Positions 36,992 through 45,370 of a stretch of DNA of 64,000 nucleotides are shown piece after piece. Location: contig CBDCVQ010000020.1 of assembly GCA_965223165.1 (NCBI GenBank), forward strand, positions 62,001-126,000, in the 5' to 3' direction. This DNA is from JABDMH01 sp965223165 (GTDB lineage: Bacteria > Bacteroidota > Bacteroidia > Chitinophagales > Saprospiraceae). Every line of letters begins with the position of its first letter. Positions within the stretch are counted from its first letter, which is position 1. A program made the translations under genes and the position numbers. Under the pieces are notes generated by a model. It did no database searches. It was not told the DNA's origin and worked only from the letters and a program-made list of their open reading frames with translations.

Positions 36992-37618
36992 ATGAGTGCA
37001 GAACTAGTAATCTTAATCGTAGGATCAGCCATGCTCCTGATCGCCATCGCGGATGGCTTATTGTCCCTACGCCTGCTAAGCAACAAGCTGCGGATCCCGC
37101 TGGCCTTGGTAGGACTGCTATTGATCATCTATGGCGGATACTCCTATGGCGCGGTGAATCTGTCCGGTCAGATGGAGCAGCCGGCGGTGGGTAACAAATT
37201 GCTCGTGAGCCAGCCGGTCGATGATGTGCAGGTCATCTCCCCCGTGGAAGGGGATTCGGTGCAGTGCCGGATTTTGACCATGGGGGTCTACCCCTCGGCC
37301 CATACCCAGGATATCTGGGTGCTATTAAAGCCCTCGGACGGGAAGTATTATCCGCAGTCTGACCACACCAATACCTCCTACAAGCGCAACGGCGAGTGGC
37401 AGGTGATCACCCGCTTTGGCGGGGACAAGGGGGAGGCTTACGAACTCATCGTCTACGATACGGACGCGTCGGCTTCGCAATATTTTAGCTCTACGATCCA
37501 AGAGTGGAAGGAGGCGGCCTCCTACCCAGGGTTGGAGCTAGCTGATCTCCCCGACGGCGCCCGCGAAGTGGACCGAATCGTGGTGTCGCTGCAGGACAAT
37601 TGTCGGGGCGTCTTCTGA
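36992..37618 (+). CDS. Membrane protein of unknown function
   Basis: 208 residues from the ATG at 36992 (a GTG six codons earlier, at 36974, is possible). Two hydrophobic segments at about 5-23 and 31-50, then a predicted extracytoplasmic domain with 'ISPVEGDSVQCRILTMGVYPSAHTQDIWVLLKPSDGKYYPQSDHTN', 'YKRNGEWQVITRFGGDKGEAYELIVYDTDASASQYF'. The latter recalls a carbohydrate-binding-like beta-sandwich but I cannot assign a family. Isolated gene. Confidence 0.6.
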   Translation: MSAELVILIVGSAMLLIAIADGLLSLRLLSNKLRIPLALVGLLLIIYGGYSYGAVNLSGQMEQPAVGNKLLVSQPVDDVQVISPVEGDSVQCRILTMGVYPSAHTQDIWVLLKPSDGKYYPQSDHTNTSYKRNGEWQVITRFGGDKGEAYELIVYDTDASASQYFSSTIQEWKEAASYPGLELADLPDGAREVDRIVVSLQDNCRGVF

Positions 37619-37892
37619 CGGGAAGACAAGGACTGCCAAGCGCCTGGCTTGACCTTTGTCTACTTCCCAAGGATTAGTAGAGTTGACAATGATCAACTTT
37701 TCGCCAGGGTTGCCCTGTCTCAAAGGGCGTCTCCCCTGAAGACCAATATCACCACTGAACAAGTGTAGGGTGTAGCCTTTATACGCTCAATGGCAAAACC
37801 AACGAGCAACCGGCGATCCTGAAATCGCTAGCTTGCAACTGCAACGAAGGACATCACCTGAAATATAGCATAACCAACAGATCAACCATTTG

Positions 37893-38351
37893 ATGGAAAC
37901 ACAATTTGAACTACTCAGAGCCACCCGCAAAAATCTACTTACCGTCTTGCAAGAAACCTCGCCCGAGACCCTGCTTGCCATCCCCACCGGCTTCAACAAC
38001 AACATCTTGTGGAATGTCTACCACATGCTGGTGGGCCAGCAGTTGCTCATCTATGGCCTTAGCCAGACACCCCTTCGCCTGGAGGCAGACTTCATCCACA
38101 AGTTCAAAGGCGGCACGAAGCCGTCCGGAGAGCAGGACCTAGCGCATCTAGACTACGCCAAGGCTCTTCTCCTCCCCACCGTCGACCAACTCAAGGAGGA
38201 CTACGCCCAGGCCATCTTTGGCACCTTCAAGTCCCTGCAGACGCGCTATGGCCCGCTATTACAGTCGGTGGAGGACGCCATTTATTTCAATAATGTTCAT
38301 GAGGCGATGCATTTTGGGCAGATCCGGGCGATGGAGAGGGTCGTGCAGTGA
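37893..38351 (+). CDS. DinB family protein
   Basis: 152 residues from ATG 37893. Four-helix bundle pattern of DinB/YfiT-type proteins with a potential three-histidine metal site: His44 ('NVYHMLVGQQ'), His136 and His140 ('NNVHEAMHFGQIR'). DinB proteins bind divalent metal and many are thiol-dependent S-transferases; the substrate of this one is unknown. It is cytoplasmic and monocistronic. Confidence 0.88.
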   Translation: METQFELLRATRKNLLTVLQETSPETLLAIPTGFNNNILWNVYHMLVGQQLLIYGLSQTPLRLEADFIHKFKGGTKPSGEQDLAHLDYAKALLLPTVDQLKEDYAQAIFGTFKSLQTRYGPLLQSVEDAIYFNNVHEAMHFGQIRAMERVVQ

Positions 38352-38781
38352 TATGGTCATACGGGCCGTACACCGCTACAGCTTCGCGGTCCCAGTGCTC
38401 ACGAACCCACTGGGATACGAGGACAGGTAAGGGTAGAAATACTTCAAGCATCCTTTCTACATCTAGTGCGAGGCCATCAAGACCATACCACAATCACACG
38501 CATCATCCACCGAGTGGTCAGCCAATCATGGAAATCGGGTCATTACCCTAGAACATAGTACTTGCCCAACAAGCGCAATCAGCTAGCTTACCCCTGTAAA
38601 TCTCTGCCCTCCAACAGTATATCTCACCATTGGTGCGACCAGCCATCCTAACACTTCCTGTTTGTGATGAATAGAAGATTCATCATAATAGTAGTTCTTC
38701 TTTTCATATTTCCATATCATCGGACCTGCGCCTTTTGTCACGTTTTTATGATATTTTTGTGACAAACTTTGCATCTCATAT
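38352..38781. other. Intergenic region upstream of the AbiE-type operon
   Basis: 430 bases that become AT-rich after about 38600, marking the left edge of the island. A 78-codon minus-strand frame (38583-38819) overlaps the antitoxin start and operator and is not supported as a gene. The inverted repeat at 38734-38766 is described separately. Confidence 0.4.
38734..38766. promoter_or_regulatory. Candidate AbiEi operator and promoter
   Basis: TTTGTCAC (38734-38741) and its exact complement GTGACAAA (38759-38766) are 17 bases apart. TATTTTTG (38752-38759), a perfect TAnnTTTG -7 box, lies in the spacer and touches the right arm; the start codon is 22 bases beyond it. The left-arm TTTG is only 14 bases upstream, a short spacer for a -33 element. 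AbiEi antitoxins are known to repress their own promoter through inverted repeats. Confidence 0.6.
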
Positions 38782-39399
38782 ATGAGGCAGTCTATTGAAA
38801 ACCAAATACTTAAGTCCATTCATAATCATAAGCGTGGCAAAATATTTTTTCCCAGCAACTTTGGCAAATTTGGATCTTCAGTAGCTGTTAGGCAAGCACT
38901 CAACAGATTAGAAGATAAAAAGATACTGGTTAGACTTGCGAGGGGTATCTACCTGTTCCCCAAAACGCATAAAGTTCTGGGAGTCTTGTATCCAACAATA
39001 GATGAGATAGCAAAAGCAATTGCCAAGCGCGATAAAGCAAGAATTATCCCTTCGGGACTATATGCTTTAAACAAACTTGGTCTTTCAACACAAGTGCCCA
39101 CGAATGCGGTCTACTTAACTGACGGCAGTCCAAGAGAGATCAAAGTACGTTCAGGTAGTATTAAATTCAAAGTGGCTCCAACCAAATTGTTGGCAGCCAG
39201 GAACGACAAGATGATATTGATAATCCAGGCATTAAAGTTTATAAAGAAGGAACACATAACACAGGAAACCACTGAACTAATCAGGGAACACCTAAAAACA
39301 ATAAATTCCGAAGACTTGAAACATGATCTGAAGTTGGCACCAAGATGGATTAGTGATCTACTTTCTAAAAATCTCAATAATCGTGGAAAACTGGTTTAA
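38782..39399 (+). CDS. Type IV antitoxin, AbiEi-like (DUF6088)
   Basis: 205 residues. N-terminal winged helix (about 1-70): 'IENQILKSIHNHKRGKIFFPSNF', 'RQALNRLEDKKILVRLARGIYLFP'. Then 'PTIDEIAKAIAKRDKARIIPSGLYALNKLGLS', the central block of DUF6088/AbiEi antitoxins, and a C-terminal region ending in helices. In AbiE systems this protein represses the operon and counteracts the nucleotidyltransferase toxin without direct binding. The toxin gene overlaps its 3-prime end. Base composition is much lower in GC than in the flanking genes, consistent with horizontal transfer. Confidence 0.88.
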   Translation: MRQSIENQILKSIHNHKRGKIFFPSNFGKFGSSVAVRQALNRLEDKKILVRLARGIYLFPKTHKVLGVLYPTIDEIAKAIAKRDKARIIPSGLYALNKLGLSTQVPTNAVYLTDGSPREIKVRSGSIKFKVAPTKLLAARNDKMILIIQALKFIKKEHITQETTELIREHLKTINSEDLKHDLKLAPRWISDLLSKNLNNRGKLV

Positions 39400-40378
39400 T
39401 CTATCAACAAGCGATAGAGTTGAAATCATTAATCAAACGAGTGCTCAAGTTGGCATAATACCTACAGCAATAGAAAAAGATTTCTGGGTAATGATTTCAT
39501 TGAAGGCAATATTTGACACGAAGTATGGGGCACATATTGTATTTAAAGGTGGAACATCATTGAGTAAGGGCTGGAATATCATCGATAGATTCTCCGAGGA
39601 CATTGACTTGGGTTTTGACAGATCCTATTTTGATTTTGGAGGAGAATTGACAAGAAGTCGTGTCAAAAAGCTTAGAAAAACTGCCGCAAAGTTTATTGAC
39701 AAAATATTTGTTCCAAATCTTAAAGCTCAACTGGAAGATAACGGCATAAAAGACTTCAATTTATCTCTGATTGATTTCGAAGAGTCTGATACTGACCCGC
39801 TATCTATTGAATTGGAGTATGAATCATTGACCGATAATATAGATTATCTAAAGCCAAGAGTACTAGTGGAACTAAGCTCAAGGTCATTAAGAGATCCTTT
39901 TGAATTAAGAAGAATGCGATCATTTGTCGGGAGAATGTATCCTAACAATAATTTCTCTGACAAAGAAGTGAAAGTACCAACTGTCCTTCCTTCGCGTACA
40001 ATGCTAGAAAAAATCTTTTTGCTACATGAAGAGTTTCAAAAACCAGATCCCAAAAAGATTCGTCACCAGCGAATGACAAGACATTTGTATGACCTAGGAA
40101 AACTAATGGATACCCAATACTTAGAAGCAGCATTGAACGACATGCAGTTGTACCGGTCGATTGTCGACCATAGAAGAATGCTTATAGGTTTGAGCTGGGT
40201 AAATTATGATAACCACGAACCAAAATATATCAACTTCCTTCCTCCAGACAACGTTATGGGAGAATGGAAGCAGGACTATAGAAATATGCAAGAGTCAATG
40301 TTCTATGGAGCCACAATGACTTTCGAAAATCTAATCAATAGACTCAAGACATTGCAAGCGAGGATAAATAATTTGTGA
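39383..40378 (+). CDS. AbiEii/AbiGii family nucleotidyltransferase toxin
   Basis: 331 residues from the GTG at 39383; an earlier in-frame GTG at 39353 would add ten residues, but the family usually begins near 'NWFNLSTSDRVEIINQTS'. The nucleotidyltransferase motifs are intact: 'FKGGTSLSKGW' (Gly56-Gly57 ... Lys62) and 'FSEDIDLGFD' with Asp73/Asp75, plus the N-terminal 'IEKDFWV'. AbiEii toxins transfer nucleotides (GTP-specific in the streptococcal protein; some relatives modify tRNA), causing growth arrest during phage infection or plasmid loss. The gene overlaps the antitoxin by 17 bases, and both are AT-rich. Confidence 0.9.
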   Translation: MENWFNLSTSDRVEIINQTSAQVGIIPTAIEKDFWVMISLKAIFDTKYGAHIVFKGGTSLSKGWNIIDRFSEDIDLGFDRSYFDFGGELTRSRVKKLRKTAAKFIDKIFVPNLKAQLEDNGIKDFNLSLIDFEESDTDPLSIELEYESLTDNIDYLKPRVLVELSSRSLRDPFELRRMRSFVGRMYPNNNFSDKEVKVPTVLPSRTMLEKIFLLHEEFQKPDPKKIRHQRMTRHLYDLGKLMDTQYLEAALNDMQLYRSIVDHRRMLIGLSWVNYDNHEPKYINFLPPDNVMGEWKQDYRNMQESMFYGATMTFENLINRLKTLQARINNL

Positions 40379-40627
40379 CACTCTCTAACGAGGGACAGGA
40401 CACAATACCGGCTGCGGCAGTAGCAATTGTGCTCAGACTTTAGCCCATATTTATACGTACGAAGGAAGAAGTCCGAGTGAGCCATCGGGCTCCACTAATT
40501 CCCAGGCGAGTTCTAGCCTGTATCAATCACTAGTATTGGTTGCAGCCATGTTGACAGGGAGCTAACCAGCCGGCATACGGACGATGCTGTTCTAGTCGTT
40601 ATTGCAATCGTATAAACACCTAGAACC

Positions 40628-41287
40628 TTGAAGGCTGTAATCACACTTACACTCATCCAACTACTTGCCATTGGAGACCTGGTCAGCTGCGGCTGTGGAG
40701 GACCTAAGAACTTGTTGGAGACGGACATCGATTCATCTGATGCCATATTTGTCGGAATCATTTCTTCTATTAACGCCGACCATTTATTTCACCTCAACAA
40801 TGGCATCGGAACAGGTTTGAAATACGTCAACTTCGACGTCTTCAGGTCTCACAAGGGCTTAAACAAGGCGCAACTCAAGATAACTGTCTTCGATTCAGCA
40901 TCAAATACAAGCTGCGAAGGGCTCTTGTACGGAAAGAAGATCGGAGATACTATCCTCTGCTTTGCAGACGAGATCGATCCTCAGATGTTGGGAAGCTATA
41001 TGTGCGGCAGACACCCTAATCTCAACGATCTATCTAACGAGGAACAAAATTTCCTAGATACGGCGACATTGACGGACCCAAGAACTTTATATGACGACGC
41101 GGATAGCTATTTAGAAGATATTTTTGAGTCCCCTGGCGTAGAGCCCGACATCGGACCGCAAGTCCAAAGGATATGCATTGACTTCGTACTATATTTAACT
41201 GTCGCCGTTAATCTCATTCGTGCGTTGGCATTTTTGTGGAAGAACGTCAGGGGACATACAGCCATCAAGAACCCCATCGAACCCTAA
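40628..41287 (+). CDS. TIMP/netrin-like secreted protein with C-terminal membrane segment
   Basis: 219 residues from a TTG start, the only start codon available near the signal sequence. Residues 1-20 are a signal peptide, and the mature N-terminus would be Cys-Gly-Cys (Cys21, Cys23), the C-x-C start of TIMP-like (NTR fold) domains. 'SSDAIFVGIISSIN' is the typical first strand and 'DSASNTSCEGLLYGKKIGDTILCFADE' fits the domain's later disulfide strand. A hydrophobic segment near residues 183-203 may anchor it. Bacterial TIMP-like proteins have no proven inhibitor function. The downstream sulfatase overlaps or follows closely. Confidence 0.6.
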   Translation: MKAVITLTLIQLLAIGDLVSCGCGGPKNLLETDIDSSDAIFVGIISSINADHLFHLNNGIGTGLKYVNFDVFRSHKGLNKAQLKITVFDSASNTSCEGLLYGKKIGDTILCFADEIDPQMLGSYMCGRHPNLNDLSNEEQNFLDTATLTDPRTLYDDADSYLEDIFESPGVEPDIGPQVQRICIDFVLYLTVAVNLIRALAFLWKNVRGHTAIKNPIEP

Positions 41288-41370
41288 AACAGCTCGCAGC
41301 AGAACAATCCAATCTCGTCACCTCTCTTTGGATATCCCGACTTATCTTACGATCGCGAAAACTAAGTACC

Positions 41371-43008
41371 GTGGATATTGCACACAGGAGAACAGCAGCT
41401 CCAAATCAGGCAACTTGGCTGGTTCCCCTACTGCTGGCTATGCTGCTCACTTCTTGTAAAGAGCAAAGCAAGCAGCCAAATATTGTCCTCTTTCTAGTGG
41501 ATGATTTAGGCTGGACCGATGTGGGCTGCTACGGGAGCTCATTTTATGAGACGCCGAACATTGACGCTCTGGCAAAGGCAGGGGTGCGCTTTACCAGCGC
41601 CTATGCCGCTTGCCATGTTTGCTCTCCTACCCGGGCTAGTATACTAACGGGCAAGTATCCCGCACGTCTAAATTTAACCGATTGGCTACCAGGGCGAAGA
41701 GATTTTCCGTTTCAAAAACTTCTAAATGCGCCCATTAATCAACACCTACCCTATGACCTCCAAACCCTTCCGGAAGTGCTGAAAGAAAATGGCTACCAGA
41801 CGGCCATTTTTGGAAAATGGCATTTGGGTGAAGATTCGGCATCCACGACGCGACAAGGCTTCGATCTTCAGCTTCCCCATTGGAATCGTGGGTGGCCCAA
41901 GGATGGCTACTACTTCCCTTACGGCATGACGGGGCTGGAAGAGGGTGAGGATGGAGAGTACCTCACCGACCGGCTCACCAGCGAGGCGCTAGACTATATG
42001 GAAGCGCACAAGGACGAACCCTTCTTTCTCTATTTATCCCATTTTGCCGTCCACGATCCCATAGAGGGCCGACCCGATTTAGTTGAACAGTATAAGAAGA
42101 AGCTGGCAGGTACGCCTACTCCCGAAGGCCCTCCGTTCATACTGGAAGGAAAGCCTGGTGCAGAAAATCCAATCACTAAAGAAACGCTTGATAAAGCCAT
42201 CGATCAAGATGCCTATGCGAGCTTCAAGGTATTTCCAGACCAAACGGTCAAAATCAAACAGCATCAAGATAATGTGCAGTTTGCAGCAATGGTGGAGAGT
42301 ATGGATCAAAGCCTGGGGCGTGTACTCCAGAAGCTGGACGAACTGGGACTGGATGATGAGACCATCGTGCTATTCTATTCGGACAATGGAGGAATGTCAG
42401 CCGCCAATTTTTGGAATCCCAAAAGGGTCATCTATAAAGAGGACTTGGACAAAGCCTACTCCACCTCAAATCTTCCCCTGCGGGGAGCGAAAGGATGGCT
42501 GTACGAAGGAGGCATTCGAGTGCCGCTAATCATCAAATGGCCCGGGCAAAGCCTACAGAATGCTGTTTGCGATGTCCCCGTTACCAGTCCTGATCTCCTC
42601 CCTACGATCTTAGACATGGTGGGCATCGACCATACGGCATCCTCCGATGGGCTAAGCCTGGTACCTTTACTAAATGGCGACACGACCCTACCTCGTGAAG
42701 CCATATTCTGGCATTTTCCTCATTACAGCAACCACGGCATGCAAAGCGCAGGCGGTGCCGTCCGATCTGGCGATTTCAAATTGCTTGAGTATTTTGATAC
42801 AGGCAAAGTTCAACTCTTTAACCTGAAAGAAGACATCGGAGAGCAAACCGATTTATCTGACATTGCGGTTGAAAAAACGAGAGCACTGCAAGGCATGCTG
42901 CAAAAGTGGCGTGAAGAAGTCGGGGCACAGATGATGGAGCCAAATCCTGAATATGATCCGGCCCTAAGATCGAGTGAACAGTCAAGATACAACAAGCCCA
43001 ATCATTGA
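41371..43008 (+). CDS. Sulfatase, arylsulfatase A-like lipoprotein
   Basis: 545 residues from the GTG at 41371, chosen because it directly precedes a lipoprotein signal ending LLTSC (Cys29); the frame is open to 41236 but that stretch overlaps the preceding gene. Metal site 'VLFLVDDLGWTDVGCYG' and the formylglycine motif C-S-P-T-R at Cys84-Arg88 are intact, with 'FGKWHLGEDS' and 'GWLYEGGIRVPLIIKWPGQS' as in type I sulfatases. Predicted to desulfate polysaccharide outside the inner membrane. It needs formylglycine maturation like the sulfatase at 35019-36518, from which it differs in the C-x-P-S/T-R form. Confidence 0.9.
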   Translation: MDIAHRRTAAPNQATWLVPLLLAMLLTSCKEQSKQPNIVLFLVDDLGWTDVGCYGSSFYETPNIDALAKAGVRFTSAYAACHVCSPTRASILTGKYPARLNLTDWLPGRRDFPFQKLLNAPINQHLPYDLQTLPEVLKENGYQTAIFGKWHLGEDSASTTRQGFDLQLPHWNRGWPKDGYYFPYGMTGLEEGEDGEYLTDRLTSEALDYMEAHKDEPFFLYLSHFAVHDPIEGRPDLVEQYKKKLAGTPTPEGPPFILEGKPGAENPITKETLDKAIDQDAYASFKVFPDQTVKIKQHQDNVQFAAMVESMDQSLGRVLQKLDELGLDDETIVLFYSDNGGMSAANFWNPKRVIYKEDLDKAYSTSNLPLRGAKGWLYEGGIRVPLIIKWPGQSLQNAVCDVPVTSPDLLPTILDMVGIDHTASSDGLSLVPLLNGDTTLPREAIFWHFPHYSNHGMQSAGGAVRSGDFKLLEYFDTGKVQLFNLKEDIGEQTDLSDIAVEKTRALQGMLQKWREEVGAQMMEPNPEYDPALRSSEQSRYNKPNH

Positions 43009-43046
43009 ACTGATCTATCTCGCGATTGATGTAATCCACTAACTGG

Positions 43047-43514
43047 ATGTTACAAACAGAATTCAAATACCGACTGGCTGAAGCAACCAAAGATCTGCTC
43101 CTGCTTACACGCCCGATGGTGACTAATATGATCTCTCAATCGGTCCAATATCTGATTGAATCCAATAGTCGATTGGTCGGCAACCATCTAAGCGAGCGAG
43201 AGGTCGAAAAGCTGCACGAATTAAATGAACTCGAAGGACAGCTACTCAGCGCCGACAGAGTCGTGCAAATACTGCATGACCCTGGCCGTGTTCCTCTCTG
43301 GATTAATATGGAAGTGGAGCGATCAACCAAAGATCAAACGATAGTCAAACTAATTTGCAGCAGAAGGCTGAGAAGCGAACATGATTTAAATGATAAGATT
43401 GACGCGTATCCGCCATTCCATCCCCTTGTTCCACTGCCTCCTTGGTACAAGGAAGGAGAAAAATTCGACATAAATTGGAAACGCATCCAGAGAAGGGCAA
43501 ATGGCACAAGCTAG
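43047..43514 (+). CDS. Protein of unknown function, possibly frameshifted at the 3-prime end
   Basis: 155 residues, no signal peptide or membrane segment. 'EVEKLHELNELEGQLLSADRVVQILHDPGRVPLWINMEVERS' reads as helix followed by strand. The frame stops at 43514 in 'RIQRRANGTS', while the +2 frame from about 43490 to 43690 continues in protein-like fashion ('KWHKLVSKHGYLSGPKGNDSIPCFFGPAEAEYYLENHLV'). I suspect a single-base shift so that the original gene was longer. I do not recognise the family. Confidence 0.5.
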   Translation: MLQTEFKYRLAEATKDLLLLTRPMVTNMISQSVQYLIESNSRLVGNHLSEREVEKLHELNELEGQLLSADRVVQILHDPGRVPLWINMEVERSTKDQTIVKLICSRRLRSEHDLNDKIDAYPPFHPLVPLPPWYKEGEKFDINWKRIQRRANGTS

Positions 43515-43690
43515 TATCGAAACACGGATATCTCTCAGGGCCTAAGGGCAATGACTCGATACCATGCTTCTTTGGGCCTGCAGAGGCGGAATACTATCTC
43601 GAAAACCATCTCGTTAGAAGATTGATAGCTTTAGTAGAGGGTCAGCACGAGGCGTGGCTCAGCCCTCGGAACAACAACCATCGCAATCCA

Positions 43691-44221
43691 GTGAAACCCA
43701 GATCACTCTTAAACAACTTTCTGACCCTCCTATTCCTGGCCAGTTTCCAGCTTGCCAGTTCGCAAAACAATGAATTCCATCCCGACGCGATCTCAGATAC
43801 GCTGCCGACACCCATCGATTTTGACTTCTGCAATGAGACGCCTTACCTAGATCAGCCAAGGCTCGCTGCCAGCTTCCCTCTTGACGCCATCTTCGTGGAC
43901 GGCGACTCCATCGGCCTTGCCAGTAGCCATCTGCAAAAATTGATTCCGGAAATCTCGCGGGTAATCTACACCTGCCCGCCCTCTCATGACCTTCGAAAGA
44001 ATAGTTCAGGGAAACTGCAGATCAGCCTTAAGGTGGGCAGGAGGACAGCACAGGGCAATCATAGACTAATTGACTACCTTGACGAGCAGGGATTCAGCAT
44101 GCAACGGTTCGTCAAGGATAACGCAGATCATGTTAAGAGGATAAAGATATCAGCCGAGGAAACAGGATCCGAGGTGGATCACCCTCGCTGTTTTGGCTTC
44201 GAGATAGAAATGATAGAATAA
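43691..44221 (+). CDS. Secreted protein of unknown function
   Basis: 176 residues. The frame is open from 43442, but the GTG at 43691 directly precedes a convincing signal peptide (KPRSLLNNFLTLLFLASF..LASSQ), so I take it as start. The mature part contains 'CNETPYLDQPRLAASFPLDAIFVDGDSIG' and 'YTCPPSHDLRKNSSGKLQISLKVG' and three cysteines. No family recognised. It is followed 31 bases later by another exported protein gene. Confidence 0.5.
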   Translation: MKPRSLLNNFLTLLFLASFQLASSQNNEFHPDAISDTLPTPIDFDFCNETPYLDQPRLAASFPLDAIFVDGDSIGLASSHLQKLIPEISRVIYTCPPSHDLRKNSSGKLQISLKVGRRTAQGNHRLIDYLDEQGFSMQRFVKDNADHVKRIKISAEETGSEVDHPRCFGFEIEMIE

Positions 44222-44252
44222 CGCCCATTCATCCACACCATACGTCAAAACT

Positions 44253-45125
44253 ATGCACTCCACATCTAGCTTACCACTAATTATCACCTTGCTTGCTGCT
44301 TGGATACCATCCGTCGGGCAAGAATTTTCCTTTACGATGCACTTCACGGATTCGCTCGGAAATCGAGATTCCCTTGAGATCGGCTATGATCCGTTAGCTA
44401 CCGAGGAATTGGATTCTATCTTTCAGGAGGAAAATATTGTGACCACGCCATGGGATGCTCTTTTTGAGGTAAGAATCTCATCTCAATCGCGTTACACTGA
44501 AGTCGACAATATGCCCGAGTTCCACACCAAGAAGCAGATTATTAGCAAGGAATGCACAGGGCAACCAAGAGAAATCATAGAGGTAAACATCAAATCAGAT
44601 CATTGGCCCATCACCGCATCCTGGAAGGCCGAGCTGTTTGGGGATTCCTGTACCGAAGGCAGTGTCTTTACCAGTATCCACCCCGGCGGATGGTGGGACA
44701 CAGGTAGTCCCAGCGATTTGCAGAGGATAAAAATGCAAGAGACAGACTCTGTGACCTTTAGAGCGCAGGTCTACGAGCAAGATCAGAGCATAAACAAGAA
44801 CTACGCCTACACCCTTGAGGACGGCAGTGTTGTCTCAGCATTTTGGATTGGCATCGGTCGAAAACACCTATATCTATCGACCACTCAGACGCATCTGGAC
44901 AGATTCGTACATGTGCTGCCAAATCCCACTAGCGATCGCATAACGATCCAAGTAGATCCAGACTTTCAACTGAATACCGTGACAGTTTACAGTCTCAGCG
45001 GCCAAAGACTCATAGAATCGGAGGCCACTGAATTAAATCTGGCTGCCTTGGATAGTGGCATTTATATTCTCATTGTCTCCGATAGGCTGGGTAATATGAT
45101 TAGAAGGAAACTAGTGAAACAATAG
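44253..45125 (+). CDS. Secreted protein with T9SS C-terminal sorting domain
   Basis: 290 residues. Signal peptide about 1-22 (IPSVGQ). The C-terminal 75 residues are a type A T9SS sorting domain: 'VLPNPTSDRITIQVDP', 'VTVYSLSGQRLIES', 'LDSGIYILIVSDRLGNMIRRKLVKQ'. The middle 200 residues ('FTDSLGNRDSLEIGYDPLATEELDSIF') match the short, DSLG..D.. beta-rich modules often found before sorting domains in Bacteroidota, with no enzymatic motifs. The protein should reach the cell surface or medium via T9SS. Confidence 0.85.
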   Translation: MHSTSSLPLIITLLAAWIPSVGQEFSFTMHFTDSLGNRDSLEIGYDPLATEELDSIFQEENIVTTPWDALFEVRISSQSRYTEVDNMPEFHTKKQIISKECTGQPREIIEVNIKSDHWPITASWKAELFGDSCTEGSVFTSIHPGGWWDTGSPSDLQRIKMQETDSVTFRAQVYEQDQSINKNYAYTLEDGSVVSAFWIGIGRKHLYLSTTQTHLDRFVHVLPNPTSDRITIQVDPDFQLNTVTVYSLSGQRLIESEATELNLAALDSGIYILIVSDRLGNMIRRKLVKQ

Positions 45126-45370
45126 AGTTGCCGACGCTAGATATGCCATCAGACTTGTTTGGTAGATACCTTTGAAGATCATTGACTGATTCTGCGTATC
45201 TACCGCTGCGCTCAAGCCGCAGCAAGAAGTCTGCTGAGCCTAGTGTGTAATCTATGTCGTGAACTCATTGTATTTATTGAATACAGACAATATCTCCTAT
45301 TTTCAAAGCAACATCCATCCGATGACGCTTTTTCGCAGGAGCTGAGGGAGGAAACCAAAACAACCTACGC

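Noticed and set aside
38583..38819. 78-codon minus-strand reading frame across the AbiE-type operator
   Set aside because: Covers the inverted repeat and antitoxin start; composition not protein-like.
41236..41370. 45-codon N-terminal extension of the second sulfatase
   Set aside because: Overlaps the TIMP-like gene and lies before the lipoprotein signal; GTG at 41371 fits better.
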